A stretch of DNA of 64,000 nucleotides, from NCBI GenBank assembly GCA_963721585.1, contig CAVRJN010000009.1:124001-188000 (forward strand). Direction: 5' to 3'. The notes below the pieces were generated by a model that made no database searches, was not told the DNA's origin, and saw only the letters and a program-made list of their open reading frames with translations. Position numbers and translations under genes: made by a program. The stretch is from Bog-473 sp963721585 (lineage in GTDB: Bacteria; Actinomycetota; Acidimicrobiia; Acidimicrobiales; RAAP-2). Within the stretch, counting starts at the first letter, position 1, and each line of letters opens with the position of its first letter. Shown here in pieces: positions 32,401 to 42,739 of this stretch.

Positions 32401-33716
32401 GTGGAGGCCACTTCGGCGACCAGCTGCTGGGTCAGGACGTCGAGGGGTGCAACCGGCGGCTCGAGCAGATCGAGCCGGCCTTCCCGCACGGCGGCGAGGA
32501 GCGCCGTGCACTCCACGAGCTCGTCGCGGGTGGTCGGGTACAGGCGGCCGGCCGGCGTGCCATCTCGATGGTGGTTGGCCCGGCCGACCCGTTGCAGGAA
32601 GGTGCCGATGGCCCGCGGCGAACCGATCTGGCACACCAGCTCGACCGGGCCGACATCGATGCCCAGCTCGAGCGAGGCCGTGGCCACCAGCGCGCGCAGG
32701 TCACCGGCGCGCAGGCGCGTCTCGACGATGCGCCGGCGCGCCGCCGAGAGGCTCCCGTGATGCGCGGCGACGAGCAGCGAGGCGTCCACGTCGTTCCCGT
32801 CGGCCCCCTCGTTCTCGCCCAGTCGCTCGGCCAGTTGATGGGCCACCCGTTCCGCCATCTTGCGCGTGTTGACGAAGATCAGGGTCGTGCGGTGGTCGCG
32901 CGTGTGCTCGGCGATGCGGTCGAGGATGTCCGACATCTGGCCACCGCTCATGACGGCCTCGAGCTCGGTCGAAGGCAGCTCAATGGCCACATCGAGGTCG
33001 CGGGCGTGGCCGCAGTCGACGATCACCGTGGGTGGCCGGTCGTCGTGCATGCCCGAGAGCAGCCGCGCCACCAGCTCGAGCGGCCGCTGGGTGGCCGAGA
33101 GGCCGATGCGCTGGAGCCGACCGCCGCTCTCGCTCACCAGCGCGTCCAACCGCTCCAGGGACAGCGCCAGGTGGCTGCCGCGCTTGTCACGGGCGAGCGT
33201 GTGCACCTCGTCGACGATCACGGTCCGCACGCCCCGAAGGAGTGCCCGTGACGAGGGCGCGGTGAGGAGGAGGTAAAGCGACTCCGGTGTCGTGACGAGG
33301 AGGTCGGGCGACTGCTTCTTCATGGCGGCACGTTCGGCCGCCGGCGTGTCCCCCGTGCGGATGGCGACGCGCAGCCCCGGATCCGGGTACCCGAGCCGGG
33401 CCGCCTCCTCCCGGATTTCGGTCAGCGGGACGTGGAGGTTCTCGTGCACGTCGACGGCAAGCGCCCGCAACGGCGAGATATAGAGGACCTCGGGTGCTCC
33501 CCGGGCGGAGGATCCGGCCTCGGCGGCGCGATAGGCGGCGTCGATGGCCACCAGGAACCCGGTGAGTGTCTTGCCCGACCCGGTGGGCGAGGCCACCAGG
33601 ACGTCGCTGCCCGCGGCGATGTGCGGCCAGGCCGCAGACTGCGGTGGCGTCGGGCCGGCCGGGAAGCGGCGGGCGAACCAGCTCGCGACCGCCGGGTGGA
33701 AGAGCGTCTCGGGCAT
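29457..33716 (-). CDS. lhr: Lhr-family ATP-dependent helicase (large helicase-related)
   Basis: 1419 residues, typical for bacterial Lhr (about 1400-1550). Motif I is SPTGSGKT (about 43-50), motif II DEVH in VIVDEVHTLARDKRGSH, motif III LSATQRPLE, and motif VI IGTFLQRVGRANH. A winged-helix and Lhr-core region follow, then a long C-terminal domain with its own winged-helix repeats. Lhr is a 3'-5' translocase that unwinds DNA-RNA hybrids and branched DNA, with a damage-induced role in mycobacteria. The ATG lies 57 bases downstream of the methyltransferase stop. Its frame is intact over 4.26 kb. Confidence 0.95.
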   Translation of the reverse strand: MPETLFHPAVASWFARRFPAGPTPPQSAAWPHIAAGSDVLVASPTGSGKTLTGFLVAIDAAYRAAEAGSSARGAPEVLYISPLRALAVDVHENLHVPLTEIREEAARLGYPDPGLRVAIRTGDTPAAERAAMKKQSPDLLVTTPESLYLLLTAPSSRALLRGVRTVIVDEVHTLARDKRGSHLALSLERLDALVSESGGRLQRIGLSATQRPLELVARLLSGMHDDRPPTVIVDCGHARDLDVAIELPSTELEAVMSGGQMSDILDRIAEHTRDHRTTLIFVNTRKMAERVAHQLAERLGENEGADGNDVDASLLVAAHHGSLSAARRRIVETRLRAGDLRALVATASLELGIDVGPVELVCQIGSPRAIGTFLQRVGRANHHRDGTPAGRLYPTTRDELVECTALLAAVREGRLDLLEPPVAPLDVLTQQLVAEVASTDERDVEAMWDMTRRAAPYAELSRQDFDDVVALASWGIETGRGRRGAHLHLDAVNGRLRARRGARLAALTGGGAIPETGDYRVVLDPDGVTVGSVHEDFAVEATAGDIFLLGTHSWRVAKVEVGTVRVYDAGDLPPTIPFWLGEAPARTAELSEAVSDLRAALEPLLLAQDGDGARALVQQRAAVSAEVAQQVVAYCAAGLAALGHLPTRQRLVVERCFDESEGSQLIIHAPFGGRINRALGLALRKRFCVSFDFELQAAADDDTVVLSLGPQHSFPLTKVQSMLSSAKAPEVLTQAVLLHPMLGARWRWNLNRALVLPRMNGGKRRPIHLQRMEADDLLAAVWPGLAACQENAPPGPVGVPDHVLARQTVYDCLHEGLSVEGLVEVWAGVESGAIEVHTVESSEPSPFSHAILSGRPFTYLDDAPLEERRTRALSLRRGLGELGPGGLPVPASELAALDPRAVGVVLDQVRPRLRNADELHDLLLSLVAARPHREWAQWFDALVLDGRASLVEDCWVATERREAALALAHDDEAAAACLAGHLQLAGPVTVEQLVADAVLPSGAPMGAPLSAARARTALARLEGKGSAIELPDGRWCARNLLVRLHGASRSRRRGLVDPVPIAEYVRFLTHWQHAAPDSRVEGRAGLLEVLEQLQGIEAPAAEWEAQILPARVTGYDARWLDELCLSGEIVWGRLTPRAERTGRSGTPSPATPLAFVLRDDLDDMLRAVRAGAAAPEPEVGAAADVLASLRARGACFRPELAPLTGRLPAEVDEGLWDLVARGLVTADAFSAVRALLSARDRWRTRTVRRPTGRLARRRAPVGTGIGEGRWSLLPGPEVLGAPALDDGVLLPGNEALAETVAQQLLVRWGIVAWEIWSRESFKVPWREVVWALRRLEARGLVLGGRFVAGLSGEQYALPEAFDELQATHRRGANGEQVVVAGADPLNMTGSILGGARVPTRRNQRVVYRDGIVVDQLEAG

Positions 33717-33773
33717 CCTCCCATTCCACCAGGAAGTAGTGACCGTCGCGGCCGCGCCGCCCGCCCGAAGCGG

Positions 33774-34580
33774 TCAGCCCGGAAGCGGGCGGCGGCCCCA
33801 GCAGGAGATCATCGGCGGCTGGGCCAGGTCCAACATCCCGGCGGTCACGTTGGCCAGGTGCTGGGCGATCTCGTCCTCGGTGGCGATGCCGTGGTCGAGG
33901 AGCTGGTCCCGGATCAGGTTGATCGTCGCCGTCTCGAGGTGATTGCAGGCGGGGTCGCTCACCGGGAAGGCGGCATCGGCCGCCACCTGGACCAGGCCGG
34001 CGGCCCGGAAGCGGCGCGGCAGGGTGCGCCCGTAAGCCAGGTCCACGCCGCGTTCCGCCAATAATGCACGGAAACCCCGACGGATCCGATTGGCCAATTC
34101 CTGGGGGGGCCCGATCTCCTCCAGGCAGCTCAACGGCTGCAGGGCGGGGTCGGCGTCCTCGACCAGCAGGACCCCGCCCGGACGGAGGGCCGCGGCCATG
34201 GTGGCCAGCGCTCTGTCGCGCTCGGGCACATGCACCAGGACGAGGCGGGCGTGGACCAGGTCGAACGGGCCGTCCGGCGGTGGGCCCGTCGCCACATCGT
34301 GCTCCAGGACCTCGACGTTGGATGCGCCGGTCCCGGCGCCGGCGGCCCACGAGAGGTTGATGTCGGTGGCGAGGACGTGCCCGGCGGGGCCGACCCGCTC
34401 GGACAGGTGGTCCACGACCGAGGTCCCGCCCGCCCCAACCTCCCAGCAGCGCCAGCCCGGCCCCAGGCCCAGGCCGTCGAGATGCCTGAAGGTCGCCGGG
34501 TCGAACAGCGTTGTGAAGGCGGTGAAGCGGTCCATCGCCTCGGCGGCGTCGTTGGAGAGGAGGTAGCGCTCGCGGCTCAT
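33774..34580 (-). CDS. SAM-dependent methyltransferase
   Basis: 268 residues, class I Rossmann methyltransferase: motif I CWEVGAGGTSVVDHLSERVG, an acidic motif II region VLATDINLSW, FDLVHARLVLVHVPERDRAL for motif IV, and LRPGGVLLVEDAD for post-motif. The C-terminal 100 residues form a lid seen in small-molecule methyltransferases. The substrate is unknown. The ATG overlaps the patatin stop (ATGA), so it is the last gene of a small operon with the patatin and a small membrane protein. Confidence 0.88.
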   Translation of the reverse strand: MSRERYLLSNDAAEAMDRFTAFTTLFDPATFRHLDGLGLGPGWRCWEVGAGGTSVVDHLSERVGPAGHVLATDINLSWAAGAGTGASNVEVLEHDVATGPPPDGPFDLVHARLVLVHVPERDRALATMAAALRPGGVLLVEDADPALQPLSCLEEIGPPQELANRIRRGFRALLAERGVDLAYGRTLPRRFRAAGLVQVAADAAFPVSDPACNHLETATINLIRDQLLDHGIATEDEIAQHLANVTAGMLDLAQPPMISCWGRRPLPG

Positions 34581-35536
34581 GACGCCGGGATGACGGCCGG
34601 CGCCAGGTCCTGCGACGTGCCGGCGTAACGGTCGAGCACGTCGGCCACCTCCGCCCGCCCCTCCTCTATGAGCGCAGGCGTGGCCGAGAAGTCGCGGTAC
34701 TGCCCCGAAGGCTCACCACCCCCGCTGAAGACGACCACCTCGACGCCGGGCGGGAGCATCGCAAGCTCACGGATGAATCGAGCGTGGATGGCGACGAAGA
34801 ACGCCGTGAGCTGCGCCTCGAGCGGGCGCCGCGGCGGCGGGGGGTGATAGTGCAGGGGCCCGCAGAGCAGCACGTAGATGCGGTCGCACCCGGTTTCGAG
34901 CGCCCGGCTGATCGGCACGTTGTTGACCACGCCACCATCGACGAGCAGGTCTCCGTCGATGGTGACCGGCGGGAAGATGGACGGGATGGCCGATGAAGCC
35001 AGGATCGCCTCGACAGCCGGGCCGTGGCCGATCCAGCGCTCCCGGCCGTCGGTGAGCGATGTGGTCACCAACTCGAACGGGATGATGGTGTCCTCCAGGT
35101 TCTCGTAGTCGATCCCGGACTCGATGATGGCCCGCAGCCCCGAATTGGCATGCACCGACGCGCGCTTCTGCAAATACGCCCACGGGCCGTCGAAGGTGCC
35201 GCGAGGGAAGATGTCGGTGCCCTTCACGGAGCGCCAGATGGTGGCCATGCGCTCGGCGTTCTCCGCTGTCGGCCGGCCGGCGTAGGACGCGCCGTTGATC
35301 GCTCCGACCGACGCACCGAAGACGCGGTCGGCCCGTATGTCGCGTGCGATGAGCTCCTGGAGCATGCCCACCTGCACCGCGCCCCGGCTGCCGCCACCGG
35401 CGAGGACGAAGGCGGTTCGCTTCGGCGCGGCGTTGCGACCACCATCGGTGAGGTGACGGCGCTGCGCCCACCTGGCGCGGACGCGGTCGGTGAACGAGCC
35501 CGCGGCCGCACCTTCGAAGCGATTGGCGTCGCTCAC
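34577..35536 (-). CDS. Patatin-like phospholipase/acyl hydrolase
   Basis: 319 residues from a GTG at 35536 whose GTGA overlaps the previous stop. The patatin signatures are in order: AFVLAGGGSRGAVQVG for the oxyanion loop, VFGASVGAING for the Ser nucleophile (GxSxG), and DLLVDGGVVNNVP for the catalytic Asp (DGG). Such Ser-Asp dyad enzymes deacylate phospholipids or other acyl esters; several are secreted toxins and others act on membrane lipids. No signal peptide is seen. It is in one operon with a small membrane protein and a methyltransferase. Confidence 0.92.
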   Translation of the reverse strand: MSDANRFEGAAAGSFTDRVRARWAQRRHLTDGGRNAAPKRTAFVLAGGGSRGAVQVGMLQELIARDIRADRVFGASVGAINGASYAGRPTAENAERMATIWRSVKGTDIFPRGTFDGPWAYLQKRASVHANSGLRAIIESGIDYENLEDTIIPFELVTTSLTDGRERWIGHGPAVEAILASSAIPSIFPPVTIDGDLLVDGGVVNNVPISRALETGCDRIYVLLCGPLHYHPPPPRRPLEAQLTAFFVAIHARFIRELAMLPPGVEVVVFSGGGEPSGQYRDFSATPALIEEGRAEVADVLDRYAGTSQDLAPAVIPAS

Positions 35537-35751
35537 GATGCCCTTCCAGGCGGGTCCGGGGGTTGCGACGGCTTCTGCCCCCGCGCTCGTGCTTCTTGGC
35601 GCTCCCGCCAGGCCTGCCGCCCCGCCACGTCGTGGCGCACCGCCCACATGATCACGATGACCGCCAACGCGATCATCGCCACCACGAAGACGCCGAAGAT
35701 CACGAAAAAGGCGGTATTGCCGGCCGACGCCAGCAGGAAGGCGGGTGCCAT
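35533..35751 (-). CDS. Small single-span membrane protein of unknown function
   Basis: 72 residues from ATG 35751 (GTG 35757 is also possible). One hydrophobic segment, AGNTAFFVIFGVFVVAMIALA then VIVIMWAV, is followed by a basic, charged cytoplasmic tail (RHDVAGRQAWRERQEARARG). The stop overlaps the patatin GTG by one GTGA. It resembles small membrane helpers placed first in an operon. It may hold the patatin at the membrane (inference). No family is recognised. Confidence 0.6.
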   Translation of the reverse strand: MAPAFLLASAGNTAFFVIFGVFVVAMIALAVIVIMWAVRHDVAGRQAWRERQEARARGQKPSQPPDPPGRAS

Positions 35752-35809
35752 GTCCACCTCAGGGTAGAGGAGTGCGGGGAATGTCACACCCCGTGGGCAC
35801 ACTGCGGCG

Positions 35810-36731
35810 ATGGTCCTCGTCGCACCACGCCCCCTGCTCCGGACTGCACCTCCGGGCGATGCTGTGGCGGATCGTGGCACGGGGGCCGAGGTCCTGGCGC
35901 TGCTGCGCGGCGACGCGGCGGCTCGGCCCCGCTTCGATCCCGGCCTGGCGGGCGGGTTGCGGGCCTGGCTGGAGGACGCCGCATACGACGTCGTCGCGGC
36001 GCGGGGCGAGCACGCAGCGCCCCTCTTCCTCGGACCGCGGCAGCTGCTGGGATCCCACGACGAGTTCGGCGGCGACTGGGACAGCGACAGGGGCGCCGAC
36101 GGGGGCGCCGGCGACCATCGGGACGGCGATGGGGGCGCCGGCGGCCTGACGGACCGGCTCACCCTCTCCCGCCTGGTCCACATGTTGCTGCGCCAACTGG
36201 TGCACACCGGCGAGATCGGCGACCCCTTGGCCGACGCGCTCGATGCGCTGCGGGCCAGTGGAGACGGGGCCGAGGCACGGGAGATCGAGGCGTTTCCGGC
36301 TCCGGCACGCGACGCCCTCGCGGAGACACTCGCGCTCCACGCCCGCAATCTGACCGCGCTGGTCCCGCGCTTCGCGCCGGGCTGGATGCCGCGGACCAAC
36401 GACCGCGTCGCGATCCCACTCGCCGGGGGCCGGATCGTCCTCCACGGGGTGTTCGATCTCGTCGTGGGACTCCCACAGCCGCGCACGGCATCGGTCTGCG
36501 CACTCGGGCTGTCCACCAGCGGACCATGGGCGACCGCGCGACGGTCACTGCATTATCTGTCGCTGCTCGAAACACTCCGGACGCGGCGCTCCCCCGTTCC
36601 GGCTGGCATTGCTGGAATCCGCCTCCGGTCGTTACGGCGTCGAGGACGTACGCGAGGAGCACCTCCGAGCCCTCGCCTCCCACATTGCGGCGTGGCTCGC
36701 CCAGGCCGCGGCAACTCCCGCTCATGGATAG
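35810..36731 (+). pseudogene. Unknown protein, broken by one frameshift
   Basis: Frame from ATG 35810 reads to about 36590 and then continues one frame over to a TAG at 36729-36731. The break is at a C-run (36591-36595); removing one C joins TRRSP to FRLALLESASGRYGVEDVRE. The joined protein of about 306 residues is Ala/Arg/Asp-rich with an acidic Gly-Asp linker near 80-105. GGRIVLHGVFDLVVG and a later ALGLSTSG weakly recall a PD-(D/E)XK nuclease with lost catalytic residues; I do not assign it. It overlaps the next broken gene by eight bases. Confidence 0.55.
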
Positions 36732-37535
36732 CCGTCTCATGGACGCGCTCCTGGCGCCCGTCCCCGCAGTCGACGCCACCTCATGGCGCCCCACCCTCGA
36801 AGAGGCAAAATCGAAGCTGGCCGGCCTGGCCGTTCGGCGGGCGGGAGCCGTGCGCTTCCGCGTCACCGACCACGAGGTGCGGACAGCGTTCAGCACCGAC
36901 TCGGCCGCCGATTTCGGTCCGGACCAGCCGTTCGCCTGGTCCGCACTCACGGCGCGGCGATCCATCGGGGTGGCGGCCAGTTCGCATGTTGCTCGGCGGC
37001 ACCGTGCGGTCCCCCCTCGAGGCGGTGCGCTGCCGGATGGCCGAATCCTCCCACTGGGTGCTGGAGGGCAGTTCCTCCGCCACGCAGCTGGACCGCTGGA
37101 TCGACGGTCTCTCGCCGGCCGGGCGGGCCGCCGTCGGTGCGGAAGCGGTGACCTGGGCCACCCGCCTCTGGTGTGCTCTCGACTGGTCGTCGTTCCCGGT
37201 CGGCGCCGGTCGTCGGTCGCGACCACTGGTGGGACAGCCCCCATTCCGCGCTGCTGGCGCTCCGTGGGCGCGCCGACGTGCGGTCGGCGAATGCGCACCT
37301 GGTGGTGCTGTCGGGGCCCCGCCGTGGCTCGATACGGGCCGAACTCGCACTGGTGACCCTGGTCGAGGCGTTGCGCCTGCACGGGGACGACGTGCCCGGC
37401 CGCGTGGTCGGCTGGTGGCCCGATTCGGGCCACCTGGTCCGGGTCGAGCCCGAACCGGCGGTTCTGAGGCTCGGAACGGAGGCGGTGGAACTGGCCCTGG
37501 GTGGTTCCGGAACGTCGCTCCGACCAGCCGCCTGA
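36724..37535 (+). pseudogene. Unknown protein, broken by two frameshifts
   Basis: Starting with ATG 36724 (MDSRLMDALLAPVP) the coding signal moves to a second frame near 36985 (LLGGTVRSPLEAVRCRM) and to a third near 37195-37205 (DHWWDSPHSALLAL), ending at 37535. The joined product has about 270 residues. I recognise no family. Together with the preceding gene, three breaks in about 600 bases are more than in the flanking genes, so real decay is likely, though errors are not excluded. It ends 47 bases before typA. Confidence 0.5.
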
Positions 37536-37582
37536 CCGCCTGAAAGGAAAGCTGCCCAGGTCATCTATCGTGGGGTCCCCCC

Positions 37583-39445
<1,863 letters not shown>

Positions 39446-39468
39446 GGATCCGCGGGCGAGGTCGGGAC

Positions 39469-39917
39469 ATGGTGACCGCACGAACCGAGGGGTTCGATCA
39501 CATCACATCGTCGTCACCGACCTGCCCGAGGCGCGTCGGTTCTTCGGGCTCCTCGGCTTCGACGAGAGCGTCGCCGTGGTGGCATCCGGCGAGCGGGTCT
39601 CGGCCTACATGGGGATCCCCGGTTGGGTGTCCGACCACGTGACGCTGGTGCTCAAGGGGGCCGACATCCACCAGGAGATTCAGCTGCTCTTCTTCCATGC
39701 CCCGCCTGTGAAAGTCGACAACGGGACGGGCACGCTCGACCGGACAGGCTTCAACCATGTGTGCTTCCGGGTCAACGACCTCGACGCCATGCTGGAGCAC
39801 CTGGCGGCGAACGGGATCACGCCGCGCAACGAGGTCCTGGACTACCACGACCGCAAGCTGGTGTTCCTGGACGGCCCGGGGGTCGTCGTCGAGCTGGCCG
39901 AGTGGGCCAGCGGATGA
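39469..39917 (+). CDS. VOC (glyoxalase/dioxygenase fold) protein, frame break near its start
   Basis: ATG 39469 gives MVTARTEGFDHI, after which the coding frame changes to IVVTDLPEARRFFGLLGF. One C is missing in the CACATCACATCG region (about 39500-39508); adding it restores FDHIHIVVTDLPEARRFF, the normal start of a vicinal-oxygen-chelate domain. The rest is intact: GFNHVCFRVNDLDAMLEHL and VFLDGPGVVVELAEW, about 149 residues in all. Metal ligands would be the first His, the His in FNHVCF and the Glu in VVELAE. Reaction is unknown. The break may be an error. Confidence 0.75.
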
Positions 39918-39954
39918 GTGGGGATCCGGGGCGCTCACCTAACATGAGCCGCCT

Positions 39955-40039
39955 GGAGGGATGGCAGAGCGGACGAATGCACAGCTCTTGAAAAGCTGCG
40001 AGGCGCAAGCTTCCGTGGGTTCAAATCCCACTCCCTCCG
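39955..40039 (+). tRNA. tRNA-Ser (anticodon TGA)
   Basis: 85 bases with acceptor arms GGAGGGA/TCCCTCC, a D arm GCAGAGCGG, anticodon stem CAGCT/AGCTG around CTTGAAA (anticodon TGA), a long class II variable arm (CGAGGCGCAAGCTTCCG, stem and loop) and T arm GTGGGTTCAAATCCCAC. CCA is not encoded. It reads UCA and other UCN codons. It stands alone. Confidence 0.95.
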
Positions 40040-40155
40040 CTGGATGGAGAGTCAGGCTGACAGCACGTCCACCTGCGCGGTGACGTGGCCCGCCTCGACC
40101 TCGAAGGGATCCATCGCACCCCTTGCACGTGGGTGTTGCACACCCCTGCGGAACG

Positions 40156-41583
40156 TCACACCGGCGATCGGACGCAGCCGAAGAAGCCCCTCCTCTTGAT
40201 GAGCTCCGCAACGCCCGTCGGTACCATCGGCTCCCAGCTCTCGTCCCCCTCGGCAATCCGCCTCAGGACGTCCCGGCTGAAGATCGAAAGATAGCCCTCG
40301 CAATAGTTGTCGAGGGGCACGAAGCTTCCCCGAGTGGCCAGGTACTCGTACAGAGGACGCACTGCGACGTCCACGCGCAAGTTGTCGACGGTCTCGAGCT
40401 CGTCGGTCTCCGATCGACGGAGTGGATACACGTAGACCCTGAGGTCGTTCTTGAACAGGCGGCCGAAGCTCTCGAGGATGCCGCCCTGCAGCTGCGCGTG
40501 ATTCCGCTCGTCGAACAGGTCGATCAGGCTCGGGACTCCCATCACGATCCCGATTCGCTCGCTCGTCCGCTCAGACAGAAAAGCCGCCAACCGGTAGTAG
40601 TCGAAGTAGTCGGAGATCATGGTGGTCAACCCGCACGCGGCCAGCAGCTCGGCACGGGCCAAGAAGTCCCGTCGGTCCACCTGGTCCCCTCCGGCGAGGA
40701 GGTTGCGCATGGTGAGCTCGGCCAAGGGCAGCACGGTCTTGCCCTGGACGGCGGGGTCGGCCTCGAACTTCGCTTGCGCGCACTCCAGCATGTCCAGGTT
40801 GACGACGGTGGTGGGGCGGAAGCTGCCTCGCTCGACGAGCACCGCCTTCTTGCGGAGGATCTCGCTCGGCTGGAGCACTTCCTTGTCCGGACCGAACATG
40901 GCGACCCCGCTCAGCCCGAGCTGGACCAGTTGCAACGCCACCAGCCGATTGTCCACGCTCCGGAATTCAATGCCGCGGAACCGTATGAGGTCGATCTCTA
41001 TCCGGTCGGTGCTCAATCGATCGAGCAGGCTCTCAACGAGGTTTTCGGGTTCGTGGTGCTCGAAGAATGCGCCGTGGAGGAGGTTGACCCCCACGACTCC
41101 GAGAGCCTCCTGTTGCAGCGCAGCCTCGACATCGAGCATGCGCACATGGAGGACGACCTGGCTCGGTTCATCGTGCGGATGGGCCTGGAACTTGACCCCC
41201 ATCCATCCGTGACACTCGTTGCCGCCACGGAAGCTCCGGGCCACCACCGTGTCGGCGAAGGCGAAGAACGACGTGTTGTCGCCTCGCCGATCTCCCAAGC
41301 GATCGATGTTCAGTGTGTACTCGTGGTCCAGCATGGCCTGCAGCCGTGCCTCGGAGACGTACCGATCGACCTCGCCGTAGACGGCGTCGCTGACCGCCAT
41401 GTCGTAGGCGGAGATCGTCTTGGCGATGGTGCCGGCCGCCCCTCCGACCCGGAAGAACCAACGGGCCACCTCCTGGCCGGCGCCGATCTCGGCCACCGTC
41501 CCGTACCAGCGAGGATCCAGATTGATGCGCAGTGCCTTCTGATGCGTGTCGACCGACTGCTCGCGGCTCAGCACGTCCGTCAC
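40156..41583 (-). CDS. Conserved protein of unknown function, large intracellular
   Basis: 475 residues from a GTG at 41583. It begins SVDTHQKALRINLDPRWYGTVAEIGAGQEVARWFFRVGGA (quoted here in parts: KALRINLDPRWYGTVAEI; GAGQEVARWFFRVGGA), with AGTIAKTISAYDM and the C-terminal FVPLDNYCEGYLSIFSRDVL. I have seen such sequences in bacterial annotation under unreliable names such as TonB receptor or nicotinate-nucleotide adenylyltransferase; the evidence for either is not visible. There is no signal peptide, membrane helix or P-loop. His and aromatic residues are frequent. It is solitary, 116 bases after tRNA-Ser on the opposite strand. I propose no function. Confidence 0.7.
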   Translation of the reverse strand: MTDVLSREQSVDTHQKALRINLDPRWYGTVAEIGAGQEVARWFFRVGGAAGTIAKTISAYDMAVSDAVYGEVDRYVSEARLQAMLDHEYTLNIDRLGDRRGDNTSFFAFADTVVARSFRGGNECHGWMGVKFQAHPHDEPSQVVLHVRMLDVEAALQQEALGVVGVNLLHGAFFEHHEPENLVESLLDRLSTDRIEIDLIRFRGIEFRSVDNRLVALQLVQLGLSGVAMFGPDKEVLQPSEILRKKAVLVERGSFRPTTVVNLDMLECAQAKFEADPAVQGKTVLPLAELTMRNLLAGGDQVDRRDFLARAELLAACGLTTMISDYFDYYRLAAFLSERTSERIGIVMGVPSLIDLFDERNHAQLQGGILESFGRLFKNDLRVYVYPLRRSETDELETVDNLRVDVAVRPLYEYLATRGSFVPLDNYCEGYLSIFSRDVLRRIAEGDESWEPMVPTGVAELIKRRGFFGCVRSPV

Positions 41584-41866
41584 CGCCCGTCCCCCGAGGG
41601 AGGTCGGATCGGCTCGGGCGGTCGATGCGGCGTGTGCAGGCTTTCCACACAAGAGTAGTAACAGACGAGATCCCGTCGAAGGCTACGGCCGTGTGAACTC
41701 TCTCCCCTCGCGGGACGCACGTGCGCAACGCTCCGTGGAGGGATCCCTGGCCCAGCCGGTGGTGGAGTGACCGAATTGTCACGTGCCGCACAACACTGCG
41801 CACACCTGCTCAGAGACGTGACGATAACGCTCTGGACTGTGCTGACCGAGGTAGAGAGGCGGGCGG

Positions 41867-42679
41867 ATGGCGACGAGCAACCCAACCGGTAAGGCGATCC
41901 TTCGAGCGTCCTTACGACTGTTCAGGCAGGACCGACAGATGATCTGGCTCCCGGTCATGGCGACGATCACCGCGGTCATCGCATTCACCATCGTCGCCGG
42001 ACCGGTCGCACTGGCGATCGGACACAACGGGGTCGCCGTGCTTGTGGCATTGGCCTGCGGGTCAGTCGTGGCTACCGCGGCCACCGTGATCTTCAACGTG
42101 GCGCTCGTCTTTGCTGCCACGGATCGCATCGAAGGAAGAACGCCCACGATTCGAGGGTCGCTGGCTCAAGCCTGGGAGCGTCGCAACGTCATCTTCAGTT
42201 GGGCCATTCTCTCGGCCGTGGTGGGGACCGCGATCCGTTTGTTGGAACAACGGCTCGGACTCGTCGGCCGTCTGATCGGCATTGCGGGAGGTCTGGCCTG
42301 GGCCGTCGCCACGTTCCTCGTCATCCCCGTCCTCGCCTTCGAGAACGTCGGGCCGATAGAGGCGGTCAAGCGATCCTCCTCGATCCTGAAGGCTCGGTTC
42401 GGCACGATCGCCCGAGGCGGGCTGCGGTTCGGGCTGCTCTTCCTCGGTTTCTCACTTGGCGCCCTGCTCGTGATCCTGATCGGTGTGGTCTGCATCGCAC
42501 AGCACGCGTACGCCATCGGCGTGCCGATCGCCGTTCTCGGGTTTGTCCTGCTCATCGGTGTCTCGATGTACGCATCGGCCGCCGGGATGTACATGCGGAC
42601 GATCCTCTATCGGTTCGCGACGGATCAGCCCATTCCCGACCTCGGCGTCGACGTGTCGAGGGCCTTCGGGGCCAAGTAG
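41867..42679 (+). CDS. Polytopic membrane protein, DUF6159-like
   Basis: 270 residues. About six membrane segments: WLPVMATITAVIAFTIVAG, VAVLVALACGSVVATAATV then IFNVALVFAA, FSWAILSAVVG, GLAWAVATFLVIPVLAF, GLLFLGFSLGALLVILIGVV, and a last pair near 220-240. Basic/amphipathic linkers such as SLRLFRQDRQMIW precede TM1. The arrangement is that of the DUF6159 family, of unknown function. ATG 41867 follows AGAGAGGCGGGCGG. Upstream 41584-41866 has an AT-tolerant stretch with possible promoter (GTCACGTGCC region) but no clear motif. Confidence 0.72.
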   Translation: MATSNPTGKAILRASLRLFRQDRQMIWLPVMATITAVIAFTIVAGPVALAIGHNGVAVLVALACGSVVATAATVIFNVALVFAATDRIEGRTPTIRGSLAQAWERRNVIFSWAILSAVVGTAIRLLEQRLGLVGRLIGIAGGLAWAVATFLVIPVLAFENVGPIEAVKRSSSILKARFGTIARGGLRFGLLFLGFSLGALLVILIGVVCIAQHAYAIGVPIAVLGFVLLIGVSMYASAAGMYMRTILYRFATDQPIPDLGVDVSRAFGAK

Positions 42680-42739
42680 AGACGTCCCTGGGGATTGTGA
42701 GGACATGCCGAACTGACGGCGGCGACCGTTCTCACCCTG

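Noticed and set aside
39955..40039. tRNA-Ser as an integration (att) site
   Set aside because: No integrase and no repeat of the tRNA 3' end was seen downstream.
40052..40303. Short minus-strand ORFs after the tRNA
   Set aside because: They overlap the end of the 40156-41583 gene in other frames and have biased, low-complexity translations.
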